DNA from: Oscillospiraceae bacterium
GTDB taxonomy: Bacteria > Bacillota > Clostridia > Oscillospirales > Oscillospiraceae
Reading direction: 5' to 3'
Length of the DNA stretch: 36,381 nucleotides
NCBI GenBank assembly: GCA_009781695.1
Contig: WQVH01000018.1
Span: forward strand, 1 to 36,381
Under the pieces are notes generated by a model that saw nothing but the letters and a program-made list of their open reading frames with translations, was not told the DNA's origin and made no database searches. The position numbers and the translations under genes are program-made. Of the stretch, positions 24,569 through 32,111 are shown piece after piece. Position 1 is the stretch's first letter; each line of letters starts with the position of its first letter.

Positions 24569-25744
24569 TTATATCATTCCTTTCAAAATCGCAAGGCCTT
24601 TGTCGATTTCATCATATGTGATGGTCAGGGGTGGGAGCATTCTCAGTGCATCCGTACCGGCAGTGATGATGAGCAAGCCCTCTTCGATACAGGCCGCAGC
24701 AATATCTTTAGGTACTAAATTGTTGAGGGATATACCGATCATTAACCCTTTGCCGCGAATCTCACCCACGGTGGGCTTATTCCAGCTTTTTATTGTTTCG
24801 GTGATGTATGCGCCCTTTTTGGAGACTTCTTTTAAGGCCTCCTCATCAAGTTGACGCAACACTTCGAGCGCGCCTGCCGCCGCAACAGGATTTCCGCCAA
24901 AAGTCGTTGCATGAGTTCCGGGCGTGAGCACTGCGGAGCATTTTCCACCTGCTATAATGCCACCCATTGGCAAGCCTCCGGCGATGCCTTTTGCGAAACT
25001 GATGACATCGGGCATGATCCCATATTGCTCAAAAGCGAATAATGTTCCGGTTCTGCCCACACCTGTTTGAATTTCATCCACCAATAGCAAGATGTCTTTT
25101 GCGTTGCAGATTTTGGCGACAGCCTGTACATAGTCCTGACAGAGCGGGAGCACGCCGCCTTCGCCTTGGATCAGCTCGATCATAATGGCACAAACATCAT
25201 CCGTCAGTTGCGCATCCAGTGCCGATAGGTCATTTGCGGTGACATGCTTAAAGCCCTCTGTAAACGGAAAAAAGTAATTGTGAAACACATCTTGCCCCGT
25301 GGCAGCGAGGGTAGTTATCGTTCTGCCATGGAAACTTTGAACAAGAGTGATGATGGTGCTCCGGCCTTTGCCATATTTGTCAAAAGAATATTTTCTTGCG
25401 AGTTTTATCATGCCTTCATTCGCTTCGCCGCCTGCGTTTGAAAAAAAGACATTACTCATCCCGGTGCGCATGGTGAGCTGCTTCGCCAGTTCGGCATAGG
25501 GCTGTGAACAATATAGATTGGAAATGTGTTGTAGTTTCATGGCTTGATTTGTGATCGCTTCGACCCATTTTTTATTGCCGTAGCCTATGGAGTTGACGCC
25601 GATGCCACTGGTAAAGTCTATATACACTTTACCTTCAGGACTGTAGAGTGTTGCGCCCTCGCCGCGCTCTATTACGGCATCGAAGCGTCCATATGTTTGC
25701 ATGACATGTTGTTTGTCGAGCGTCTTTATTTCATTACTGGTCAT
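24569..25744 (-). CDS. argD: Acetylornithine aminotransferase
   Basis: ArgD is a PLP enzyme that transaminates N-acetylglutamate semialdehyde. The 391-residue protein shows FSNAGGEANEGMIKLARKY, SFHGRTITTLAATGQ, LLLVDEIQTGVGRTG, and SFAKGIAGGLPMGG with the PLP lysine. THATTFGGNPVAAAGALEVL follows. The second position of the usual SNSGAEANE motif reads AGGEANE here, a small change. It lies 51 nt after argB and 2 nt before argF. Confidence 0.95.
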   Translation of the reverse strand: MTSNEIKTLDKQHVMQTYGRFDAVIERGEGATLYSPEGKVYIDFTSGIGVNSIGYGNKKWVEAITNQAMKLQHISNLYCSQPYAELAKQLTMRTGMSNVFFSNAGGEANEGMIKLARKYSFDKYGKGRSTIITLVQSFHGRTITTLAATGQDVFHNYFFPFTEGFKHVTANDLSALDAQLTDDVCAIMIELIQGEGGVLPLCQDYVQAVAKICNAKDILLLVDEIQTGVGRTGTLFAFEQYGIMPDVISFAKGIAGGLPMGGIIAGGKCSAVLTPGTHATTFGGNPVAAAGALEVLRQLDEEALKEVSKKGAYITETIKSWNKPTVGEIRGKGLMIGISLNNLVPKDIAAACIEEGLLIITAGTDALRMLPPLTITYDEIDKGLAILKGMI

Positions 25745-25795
25745 GTGCGCCTCCTTTATATAGCGTGGACATGAAGCCCGCGCCCCTTGTGATCG

Positions 25796-26662
25796 TTAAT
25801 GTATCATCGTTCCGGCACCTTCATCCGTGAGCATTTCAATGAGAATCGAGTGCGGTATGCGTCCATCTAATATATGCGCCCGCTTTACACCTCCGGCAAC
25901 TGCGCTGACACAACACTCCACCTTGGGTATCATGCCATCGACAACGATGCCTTCCGCTTTAAGCGGTTCAATCTCTTCTGTCTTAATCACCTGAATGAGC
26001 GTCTCGTCCGAATCCTTTTCACGTAATACACCGCGTGTATTTGTGAGCAGGATCAGTTTTTCGGCATTTAGGGCAACGGCGAGTTGCGCAGCGGCAGTGT
26101 CGGCGTTGACATTGTATGAGGTGTCTTCGTCAATACCATAAGCCACTGTGGCGACAACCGGGATATGACCGTCGGCAATCGCTTGCAGCACAACACCGGG
26201 GTTTACATTCACGATGTCTCCGACATAACCATAATCTTCGCCATCGCCTTTGTCCATTTTCTTTGCTTGGAATAATTTTCCGTCCAATCCGCACAGGCCA
26301 ATGGCACTCCCACCTTTTCGGGCTATAGTTGAAACCAAATCCTTATTGACTTTGCCGCACAATATGCCTTGCACAATGCTCATGGTCTCAATATCCGTGT
26401 ATCGAAGTCCGTTGACAAAACGTGACTCGATACCGAGCCGATCAAGCATTTCATTGATTTCAGGCCCGCCGCCATGGACAAGCACCGCATGGATTCCGAC
26501 AAGTTGAAGCATGATGATATCCTCGATGACCGCTTCGAAGAGCTCAGAGCTGATCATGGCATTGCCGCCATATTTTATGACAACGACCTTGCCGGTGAAT
26601 TTTTGAATATATGGTAGCGCCTCAACCAGAGTCTGTACGCGTATATGATTACCGTTTGGCAT
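25796..26662 (-). CDS. argB: Acetylglutamate kinase
   Basis: ArgB phosphorylates N-acetylglutamate. The 288-residue protein has the nucleotide motif VVIKYGGNAM, LVHGGGPEINEML, VNGLRYTD, GLCGLDGKLF, YNVNADTAAAQLAVAL and GGMIPKV-like VDGMIPKVECC. I chose the ATG at 26662 because GTGAGGAAA lies 8 nt upstream and the product then starts in the usual place (MPNGNHIRVQTLVEAL). A frame back to 26737 would overlap the end of argJ. It is third in the operon, 37 nt after argJ. An N-terminal helix before the kinase core suggests a possibly arginine-sensitive form, which is inference. Confidence 0.95.
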   Translation of the reverse strand: MPNGNHIRVQTLVEALPYIQKFTGKVVVIKYGGNAMISSELFEAVIEDIIMLQLVGIHAVLVHGGGPEINEMLDRLGIESRFVNGLRYTDIETMSIVQGILCGKVNKDLVSTIARKGGSAIGLCGLDGKLFQAKKMDKGDGEDYGYVGDIVNVNPGVVLQAIADGHIPVVATVAYGIDEDTSYNVNADTAAAQLAVALNAEKLILLTNTRGVLREKDSDETLIQVIKTEEIEPLKAEGIVVDGMIPKVECCVSAVAGGVKRAHILDGRIPHSILIEMLTDEGAGTMIH

Positions 26663-26699
26663 TGGGGTTTCCTCACTTTTTAGTTCCTTATTTTCTGTT

Positions 26700-27917
26700 T
26701 TACGAACGGTAGTCTCCGTTGATGCGCACATAGTCATAAGTGAGGTCGCAACCCCAACAGGTGCACTGTGCAGTCCCTATTGAAAGGGTGATATTGATCG
26801 AAATATTGCGCTCGGAGAGAATTTTTTTCGCCTGATCCTCATCGAATAAAAGACCCCGGCCATTTTTGCAGACAGCAATGTTCCCCATGCGTGACTCGAA
26901 GAAAACATCGACGTCCTCAGGATCGAAGTTTACGCCGGAGTATCCCATGGCGCACAGCACTCTGCCCCAATTTGCATCAGCGCCGAACATCGCGGACTTA
27001 ACCAGCGATGAAGATATGACTGACTTTGATATCTTCTCAGCATCCGCTTCATCTTTTGTGCCTTGCACATGGCATGTGATTAGATGGGTTGCGCCCTCTC
27101 CATCAGCGGCGATCATCTTTGCAAACTCGATACATAAGGTGTTCAGTGCGTTTGTAAATATGTGATATGCATCGTTAGTTTCTGTTATTTCATCGTTTTT
27201 CGCCAGACCATTTGCAAGCAGGGTGAGCATGTCGTTTGTCGATGAGTCGCCATCGACCGAAACCCTGTTAAAACTTATGTTTGTCGCGCCTATAAGCGCT
27301 TTTTGCATCAGTTCATGACTTATGGCACAGTCGGTGGTCAAAAATGCGAGCATCGTACCCATATTCGGATGAATCATTCCGCTGCCCTTGGCAATGCCTC
27401 CGATTTTAATCAGCTTACCATCTATTTCGAATTCAATTGCAAGCTCTTTCGTGGCGAGATCGGTGGTCATAATGGCTGCGGCTGCGTCATTTGAGCCTTC
27501 GTAGGATAGTTGTGTGTATAGTTTGGCTGCAGCATCTTCTATCACGGTGATGGGCAGTTCCTGACCAATCACGCCGGTTGAAGCCACTACGATTTCAGTT
27601 TCGTTTATACCGAGTGCTTTAGCAATGCTCTGACACATGCGCTTTGCATTTTCTTCGCCGTTGGGCGCACAGGCATTGGCATTTCCGCTGTTTGCAAATA
27701 TCGCTTGCGCTTTGCCGTTTTTCAAATTTTCTTTGGTGACATTAAGCGGTGCGGCTTTTACAACATTTTTTGTATATACAGCCGCTGCATTGCATTCATT
27801 GTCTGAGACAATCAGCGCCAGGTCTTTTTTGTTGACATTCGTGGTTTTGACTCCAACATGCAGTCCCGCAGCTTTGAATCCTTTCGGGGCGCACACTCCA
27901 CCTTCAATAAATTTCAT
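26700..27917 (-). CDS. argJ: Bifunctional ornithine acetyltransferase/N-acetylglutamate synthase
   Basis: ArgJ recycles the acetyl group from N-acetylornithine to glutamate. It cleaves itself before a threonine that becomes the nucleophile. Here the site reads KGSGMIHPNMGTMLAF, so T188 is the nucleophile and the preceding residue is glycine instead of the usual alanine. Other blocks are FANSGNANAC near 75-84, VASTGVIGQELP near 111-122 and FNRVSVDGDSSTNDML. The length of 405 residues is normal. The ATG overlaps the argC stop by 4 nt. No argA or argE is present, consistent with the cyclic acetyl pathway. Confidence 0.96.
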   Translation of the reverse strand: MKFIEGGVCAPKGFKAAGLHVGVKTTNVNKKDLALIVSDNECNAAAVYTKNVVKAAPLNVTKENLKNGKAQAIFANSGNANACAPNGEENAKRMCQSIAKALGINETEIVVASTGVIGQELPITVIEDAAAKLYTQLSYEGSNDAAAAIMTTDLATKELAIEFEIDGKLIKIGGIAKGSGMIHPNMGTMLAFLTTDCAISHELMQKALIGATNISFNRVSVDGDSSTNDMLTLLANGLAKNDEITETNDAYHIFTNALNTLCIEFAKMIAADGEGATHLITCHVQGTKDEADAEKISKSVISSSLVKSAMFGADANWGRVLCAMGYSGVNFDPEDVDVFFESRMGNIAVCKNGRGLLFDEDQAKKILSERNISINITLSIGTAQCTCWGCDLTYDYVRINGDYRS

Positions 27918-28843
27918 ATCAGTAGTCCTTCTTCCTCGTTAAATCCAAGCATGATGTTCATATTTTGAATCGCTGCGCCTGATGCGCCTTTTCCCAGATT
28001 GTCAAATCTGGCGGTAATGACCGTTTGTGCCTCGTTCCCACTCACGGTCAATTCTAATGTATTAGTGCCCACGCCCCAATTGCTTTCAAGCATTCCGCTT
28101 CCAAGCTCCGGGGCAACTATAACGAATCGTTCTTTTGCATAGTAATCGGTCAATATTTTGTGTATGCCTTGCGCAGAGGGTCTGCCGCTCAGATGTGCAT
28201 TGTGTAGGGTTATTGTTGCGGCGATACCTGCATAATAGTCGTCTACAATCGGGCAAAATATAGGTCTTTTCTTGAGGCCGGTCATGGCCATTATTTCAGG
28301 AATGTGTTTGTGATTTAGATCCAGTCCGTACATCCTCGGTGCATACATTTGCGGCGTTTTTTCTTTTTCATAGGCCTGAATCATTGACTTGCCGCCGCCG
28401 GAGTATCCTGTGAGTGATATGCATGTCAGCGGATATTCGAGCGGTAGTATTGAGTGTTCGATAAGTGGTTTTATCGCAGAGATGATTCCGGTCGAATGGC
28501 ATCCGGGGTTTGATACCCGTTTTGCGGTTGCGATCTTTTCTCGTTGGTTTGATAGCTCGGGAAATCCATATATCCAGTCCGGATTTGTCCTGTGGGCAGT
28601 GGATGCATCAATGATTCGTGTGGTTTCGTTTTCTATAAGCGCAACTGATTCACGTGCTGCCTCGTCCGGCAAGCAGAGGAAGACTAAGTCCGCTGCGTTT
28701 ATCAGTTTTTGTCTTTCGGCTTTGTCTTTTCTTTTCGACTCATCTATGTGTAGCAGTGATATGTCGTTTCTGCTTGTGAGCCGGTCGAGAATTTGTAAGC
28801 CGGTTGTACCTTCCCGGCCGTCGATGAAAATTTTTGGTTTCAT
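27914..28843 (-). CDS. argC: N-acetyl-gamma-glutamyl-phosphate reductase, short type
   Basis: ArgC reduces N-acetylglutamyl phosphate with NADPH. The product of 309 residues is of the shorter type 2 class: it begins MKPKIFIDGREGTTGLQIL, has the catalytic cysteine in VSNPGCHSTG, and LTGYSGGGKSMI near 142-153. I chose the ATG at 28843 because GGAGGAAGAG lies just upstream. The longer GTG frame at 28858 would start inside that ribosome site. It is the first gene of the arg operon, with a leader of about 19 nt from the ArgR-controlled promoter. Confidence 0.95.
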   Translation of the reverse strand: MKPKIFIDGREGTTGLQILDRLTSRNDISLLHIDESKRKDKAERQKLINAADLVFLCLPDEAARESVALIENETTRIIDASTAHRTNPDWIYGFPELSNQREKIATAKRVSNPGCHSTGIISAIKPLIEHSILPLEYPLTCISLTGYSGGGKSMIQAYEKEKTPQMYAPRMYGLDLNHKHIPEIMAMTGLKKRPIFCPIVDDYYAGIAATITLHNAHLSGRPSAQGIHKILTDYYAKERFVIVAPELGSGMLESNWGVGTNTLELTVSGNEAQTVITARFDNLGKGASGAAIQNMNIMLGFNEEEGLLI

Positions 28844-28868
28844 GCACTCTTCCTCCACGATTTAGGAT

Positions 28869-28900
28869 ACTATACCAGATATTGCATATTTATGCAATAT
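28869..28900 (-). promoter_or_regulatory. arg operon promoter overlapping an ArgR-type box
   Basis: A perfect palindrome at 28879-28900 (10-bp arms, TT centre) contains TGCATATTTATGCA, which fits the ARG-box pattern TGnATwwwwATnCA. On the minus strand the -35 box TTGCAT (28892-28897) is inside the palindrome. TATAGT (28869-28874) follows after 17 nt and has an extended TGG. Arginine-bound ArgR/AhrC would therefore block the promoter. Confidence 0.8.
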
Positions 28901-29072
28901 GTTATATTTCGGGAAATTATATGCTGTTAATATCGTTTTCTTGTGCATCTTTGTTATAGAATGCTGTTTTTGAATGTGTTCGCCTATTCGTTTTTGCATG
29001 TTATTCGCTTTATTGCTGCATATTATACGCATGGATTTAATGAATATTGGGTTGCTGTGTAGAGGAAATATC

Positions 29073-29102
29073 TTGACATATTGTATATACAGGATATACA
29101 AT
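29073..29102 (+). promoter_or_regulatory. Promoter and operator of the first mazEF pair
   Basis: TTGACA (29073-29078) and TACAAT (29097-29102) are spaced by 18 nt. Between and over the -10 lies a perfect inverted repeat, ATTGTATAT (29080-29088) and ATATACAAT (29094-29102) with a 5-nt centre. It is a likely site for autorepression by the antitoxin. Confidence 0.65.
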
Positions 29103-29133
29103 ATACATAAGTTATGTGGGGGAGTTGATATCA

Positions 29134-29403
29134 ATGGAAGTGGTCGTGTCAAAATGGGGCAATTCGTCAGCAGTAAGACTGCCCAAGCCTTATTTGCAAA
29201 AACTAGGTATTGAAAATAACGATACTGTAAAGGTGGAAGTTCGAGGCAATATGATTACGATAGAAAAGTCACTTAAAGTAACCACTTTTCGTGAAATGGC
29301 TTTAGCAGAGACAGGGCTTAGCCTAGAGGATTATGCGCAAGCAAATCCTTATGATGCCTCTAATTATGTTGAATTTGGCCGGAGTGGGAGTGAGGAAATA
29401 TGA
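29134..29403 (+). CDS. MazE/AbrB-type antitoxin
   Basis: The 89-residue protein has an N-terminal SpoVT/AbrB swapped-hairpin fold: VVSKWGNSSAVRLPKPYLQK, then DTVKVEVRGNMITIEK. The acidic C-terminal half should wrap the toxin. The ATG at 29134 has GGGGGAG about 10 nt upstream. The longer GTG frame at 29116 would start inside that site. The stop overlaps the toxin ATG by 4 nt. It probably represses its own promoter at the palindrome 29080-29102. Confidence 0.9.
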   Translation: MEVVVSKWGNSSAVRLPKPYLQKLGIENNDTVKVEVRGNMITIEKSLKVTTFREMALAETGLSLEDYAQANPYDASNYVEFGRSGSEEI

Positions 29404-29744
29404 TAACCCAGGGTGATGTCGCATGGTTGGATTTAGACCCTCAATCTGGACACGAGCAAAAAGGGCGCAGGCCAGTTATTGTCGTTAGTAATAGCGATTT
29501 TCATTTATTAACAGGAAGCAAGTTAGCTATGGTCTGTCCGATTACAAACACAAGCAGAACAAATTTGCTTCATGTGCCGCTTGACCGCAATACGCAAACG
29601 ACAGGCTTCATAATGTGCGAACAGGTAAAAGTGCTAGATATAACTACACGAAATTATAAATTTATAGAAAAAGCATCACCAGCTACACTTACGAAAGTTT
29701 TAAGCAAGGTACAGGCAATCAGTCTTCCGGACTCAGAGCGCTAA
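29400..29744 (+). CDS. MazF/PemK-type mRNA interferase toxin
   Basis: The 114-residue protein has the SH3-like toxin fold. GDVAWLDLDPQSGHEQKGRRP at the N-terminus contains the conserved RRP turn, followed by VIVVSNSDF, MVCPITNTSR and TGFIMCEQVKVLD. The last holds the conserved residues around the RNA site. It would cut mRNA at short sequence motifs when the antitoxin is degraded. The start overlaps the antitoxin stop (ATGA). The second pair at 31396-31982 shows the same order and motifs but clearly differs in sequence. Confidence 0.92.
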   Translation: MITQGDVAWLDLDPQSGHEQKGRRPVIVVSNSDFHLLTGSKLAMVCPITNTSRTNLLHVPLDRNTQTTGFIMCEQVKVLDITTRNYKFIEKASPATLTKVLSKVQAISLPDSER

Positions 29745-29891
29745 CGTTCCGGAGTCGGATATCAAGGGTGGTAGGATTGCGCAAGAGGGAGTGCTTTTGT
29801 ATTTCGGCTAATAAAATAGGCAGAAATACGATGTCGCCCCTGCACAATAATGGGGTAAACCCAAACGTAGATTCCCAAACATGCATTCTCC

Positions 29892-29920
29892 TTGCAAGAT
29901 TCAAGGTGGCATCGTATAAT
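29892..29920 (+). promoter_or_regulatory. Predicted promoter of the DUF3791/DUF3990 trio
   Basis: TTGCAA (29892-29897) and a perfect TATAAT (29915-29920) are spaced by 17 nt. The predicted leader before the ATG at 29975 is about 48 nt. Confidence 0.65.
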
Positions 29921-29974
29921 AATACAAATTGATGATTTTGGTGATTGGCACATTTGTCTGAAAGGCTTTTAATC

Positions 29975-30202
29975 ATGGATACACAGAATATGAACACAGA
30001 AATTATGGAATATATGGTGTGGGTAATAGAATTAGTTGCCAGTGAGTTTTTTGACGGCAGCAAATCGCTTGCTTACAATGTGCTCAACGAACAGGGCGTG
30101 TGGGAGTTATATATTCAAAATTATGATACCACTCATTCGGTTGGCGCAAATGCCATTATAGATGAGATCCGAGAAATTCTGACGGTTAAAGGAGTTTTGT
30201 GA
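29975..30202 (+). CDS. DUF3791 family protein, putative antitoxin component
   Basis: The 75-residue protein fits DUF3791: a helical start (IMEYMVWVIELVASEF), a central block LAYNVLNEQGVWELYIQNYD, and HSVGANAIIDEIREIL at the end. AAAGG lies about 9 nt before the ATG. It is the first of three tightly packed genes, followed after one base by a DUF3990 gene. DUF3791 and DUF3990 genes are often neighbours, and a toxin-antitoxin relation is inferred from that pairing and from the mazEF genes on both sides. Confidence 0.8.
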   Translation: MDTQNMNTEIMEYMVWVIELVASEFFDGSKSLAYNVLNEQGVWELYIQNYDTTHSVGANAIIDEIREILTVKGVL

Positions 30203-30203
30203 T

Positions 30204-30731
30204 ATGCTGCTTTATCATGGCTCCTACACTGAAATCAAAATTCCGGATTTAAACTATGGCAGATTTAATTTGGATTTTGGTAGTGGTTTTTATGTCACAG
30301 GCTTGAAATCACAGTCAGAAAAATGGGCTCAGCGGCGTTTCGCTATGGCCCAATTAATTCAAACTGTCGCAGACCCCAAGCCCATAGTCTCTGTCTACAA
30401 CTTTGATTTGGACAGCACAGATTTGAGCATACGCATATTCGATGGATACTCAGAAGAATGGCTTGACTTTGTTGTTAGCAATAGGGCGTTGTTAAAGCCA
30501 ATGACTGAAAGCAAGTTCGATGTGATTTTTGGCAACGTTGCTGATGATGACGTTGCGGCTGTGGTTGACGATTATATGAGGCTACTTTCTAAAGGTCGGC
30601 TAGATTCGGATGGCAAGCGATTTTTCTTGAATCAATTGCAATTTTCAAAGCCAAATGATCAGTACTGTATTGCTTCTCCAAAGGCGATCAATGCGCTTGA
30701 GTTTGTAAAAAGCTACATAGTGGAGGGTTGA
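30204..30731 (+). CDS. DUF3990 protein, ADP-ribosyltransferase-like
   Basis: The 175-residue protein fits DUF3990, a family related in fold to ADP-ribosyltransferases. It begins LLYHGSYTEIKIPDL and has NLDFGSGFYVTGLKSQSEKW near 25-44. A late block QYCIASPKAINALEF near 152-166 sits where the third active-site element is expected. H5 and Y32 could be the NAD-contacting residues by analogy, which is inference. AAAGGAG lies about 10 nt before the ATG. If toxic, it might modify a cell target with NAD, controlled by one or both small neighbours. Confidence 0.8.
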   Translation: MLLYHGSYTEIKIPDLNYGRFNLDFGSGFYVTGLKSQSEKWAQRRFAMAQLIQTVADPKPIVSVYNFDLDSTDLSIRIFDGYSEEWLDFVVSNRALLKPMTESKFDVIFGNVADDDVAAVVDDYMRLLSKGRLDSDGKRFFLNQLQFSKPNDQYCIASPKAINALEFVKSYIVEG

Positions 30732-30734
30732 GTT

Positions 30735-30950
30735 ATGCTAAACGATACTTCTTTGGTCAGAATGGTTATTGATGCTCTGGCGGAGCGCAATAGTTGGTCG
30801 TATGAAGAGGCTTTTGAAAAATTTTATAATTCAAAAATATGTAAGGGTTTGTCTGATAGACGCACAGGCATGTTCACTTTTGCTCCGAGGGAGATTGTTG
30901 AGCTCGTTGAGTGGGAGGTTGGGGGGCGAGGCGCTTATCCGTACATGTAG
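30735..30950 (+). CDS. Small helical protein, third member of the DUF3791/DUF3990 set
   Basis: The 71-residue protein has LVRMVIDALAERNSWSYEEA near the start and the pattern FYNSKICKGLSDRRTGMFTF in the middle. I do not assign a family, though similar short proteins with 'FYnS...LsD..TG' occur beside DUF3990 genes. GGAGGG lies about 8 nt before the ATG, which is 3 nt after the DUF3990 stop, so the three are translated from one message. It may be an additional antitoxin or a targeting partner. Confidence 0.7.
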   Translation: MLNDTSLVRMVIDALAERNSWSYEEAFEKFYNSKICKGLSDRRTGMFTFAPREIVELVEWEVGGRGAYPYM

Positions 30951-31276
30951 TAAATTTGGGATGGCAACACACTAAAGTGATTACGAAATTGAAATTCCCA
31001 CAGTTTCCGGCTCGCCCATTGCCTTATAAAAACGGGTTTTAATCCATGTCGAACAATTATGGCAAGAAAATTATCTCACCGCATCAGGCAGAGTTTTGCA
31101 TAGCAAAGCCCATGACGGATTGTCTTGGAGTACGTTGCTTTTTCAATTCTATATTCACTCAACTTCATAGCCTTGAGCGATAATCTGCATCTTTTGACAA
31201 CCTATTGCGCTAACTCAAAACGAAAACGTTTGCCTTCTGCTTTGGCTTTTTCGTTAAAGGTTGCTTAATTGTACGC
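30951..31276. other. Gene-free stretch, possibly decayed coding DNA
   Basis: No intact gene was found. On the minus strand around 30985-31070 a frame reads CHNCSTWIKTRFYKAMGEPE before a stop. It looks protein-like but has no start and is broken by stops upstream. It may be the remnant of a lost gene between the DUF3990 set and the CRISPR-like repeat. Confidence 0.35.
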
Positions 31277-31308
31277 ATATGCCCTGTATGGGGGGCGTGG
31301 ATTGAAAT
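31277..31308 (+). repeat. Solitary type I-C-like CRISPR repeat, 5' end degenerate
   Basis: The last 18 bases (31291-31308) read GGGGGCGTGGATTGAAAT, the characteristic 3' end of type I-C repeats, and the stem GCCC...GGGC is kept. The 5' end lacks the usual GTCGC start at the right place. No second copy occurs within the next 80 nt and no type I cas gene is in the window, so this is a single orphan or terminal repeat. Confidence 0.65.
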
Positions 31309-31344
31309 GCAGAGATGGATCCATGAGTTTGGCAAAACTTATCG

Positions 31345-31373
31345 TTGACATTCGTATCTACATTGTATACACT
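31345..31373 (+). promoter_or_regulatory. Predicted promoter of the second mazEF pair
   Basis: TTGACA (31345-31350) and TACACT (31368-31373) are spaced by 17 nt. The antitoxin ATG follows at 31396. Unlike the first pair, no long palindrome covers the -10 box. Confidence 0.45.
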
Positions 31374-31395
31374 GGGTGTGGAAGGGGCTGATGAA

Positions 31396-31656
31396 ATGCT
31401 TACAACTATTCAAAAATGGGGCAACAGCCAAGCCATACGCTTGCCTAAAGCCATACTTGAAACTGCAAGCATACAGGAGAATGAGCAGGTTCAAATTTTG
31501 GCAGAACAAGGCAAGATAGTAATTGTAAAACCAAGAAAAAAAAGGGAGCATATACCCCTTGCAAAGCGCTTGGGAGACTGGAACGGTCAGCCCTACGAGT
31601 TGAGCGATGAAGACAAAGCGTGGATTGAGGCAGAGCCCATTGGTGATGAAGTATGA
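31396..31656 (+). CDS. MazE/AbrB-type antitoxin, second pair
   Basis: The 86-residue protein begins MLTTIQKWGNSQAIRLPKAI, a clear AbrB-type DNA-binding hairpin, followed by NEQVQILAEQGKIVIVKPRK. The C-terminal part is acidic (SDEDKAWIEAEP). GGAAGGGG lies about 9 nt before the ATG at 31396. A longer in-frame start at 31345 overlaps the promoter. The stop overlaps the toxin ATG by 4 nt. Confidence 0.9.
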   Translation: MLTTIQKWGNSQAIRLPKAILETASIQENEQVQILAEQGKIVIVKPRKKREHIPLAKRLGDWNGQPYELSDEDKAWIEAEPIGDEV

Positions 31657-31982
31657 TAAAGCAAGGGGATATATTAAAGCTTGACTTGGATCCGACAAAG
31701 GGGCATGAACAAGCAGGGTATCGCCCTGTTTTGGTGGTTAATAATATGTCCTTTTCAAAGGCAAGCAACATGGTAATCGTTTGCCCAATCACAAACACCG
31801 ACCGCAATAGCCCATTGCACGTTAAGCTAGAGGGATTGACAACGACAGGCTTTGTGATGTGCGACCAGATAAAGGCCGTTGACATCAGAGTGAGAACGTA
31901 TAGAGTAGTCGAAATGGTTGATGAGGATACGCTTTGGGAAGTGACAGACATTATTTGTGGTTCTGTGGATATTGAGCGTTAA
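31653..31982 (+). CDS. MazF/PemK-type mRNA interferase toxin, second pair
   Basis: The 109-residue protein has GDILKLDLDPTKGHEQAGYRP then VLVVNNMSF, VCPITNTDRNSPLHV, and TTGFVMCDQIKAVDIR, all standard MazF blocks. Relative to the first toxin, the RRP turn reads YRP, and the C-terminal part diverges, so the two probably have different cut sites or partners. It ends before a bidirectional terminator at 32054. Confidence 0.92.
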   Translation: MIKQGDILKLDLDPTKGHEQAGYRPVLVVNNMSFSKASNMVIVCPITNTDRNSPLHVKLEGLTTTGFVMCDQIKAVDIRVRTYRVVEMVDEDTLWEVTDIICGSVDIER

Positions 31983-32053
31983 ACGACCGACTTTGCGGTG
32001 TCTCCGCTTGTCTGCAAACTCGATTTCGGGTCAATAAACACAAAGGCAAAAAA

Positions 32054-32082
32054 ACAGTCAAAGTGATTTTCACCTTGACTGT
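32054..32082. terminator. Bidirectional Rho-independent terminator
   Basis: ACAGTCAA (32054-32061) pairs with TTGACTGT (32075-32082), and GTGA (32063-32066) pairs with TCAC (32070-32073), with one mismatch between. A runs precede and TTTTT follows. It separates the second mazEF pair from the convergent stalk-domain gene. Confidence 0.85.
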
Positions 32083-32111
32083 TTTTGGAAATTGATGTGC
32101 GAGATTATCGC

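Noticed and set aside
29719-30063. Minus-strand protein of about 114 residues opposite the mazF end and the DUF3791 start
   Set aside because: It overlaps a well-supported plus-strand promoter and gene start, has no ribosome site that I can see, and is best explained as a shadow frame.
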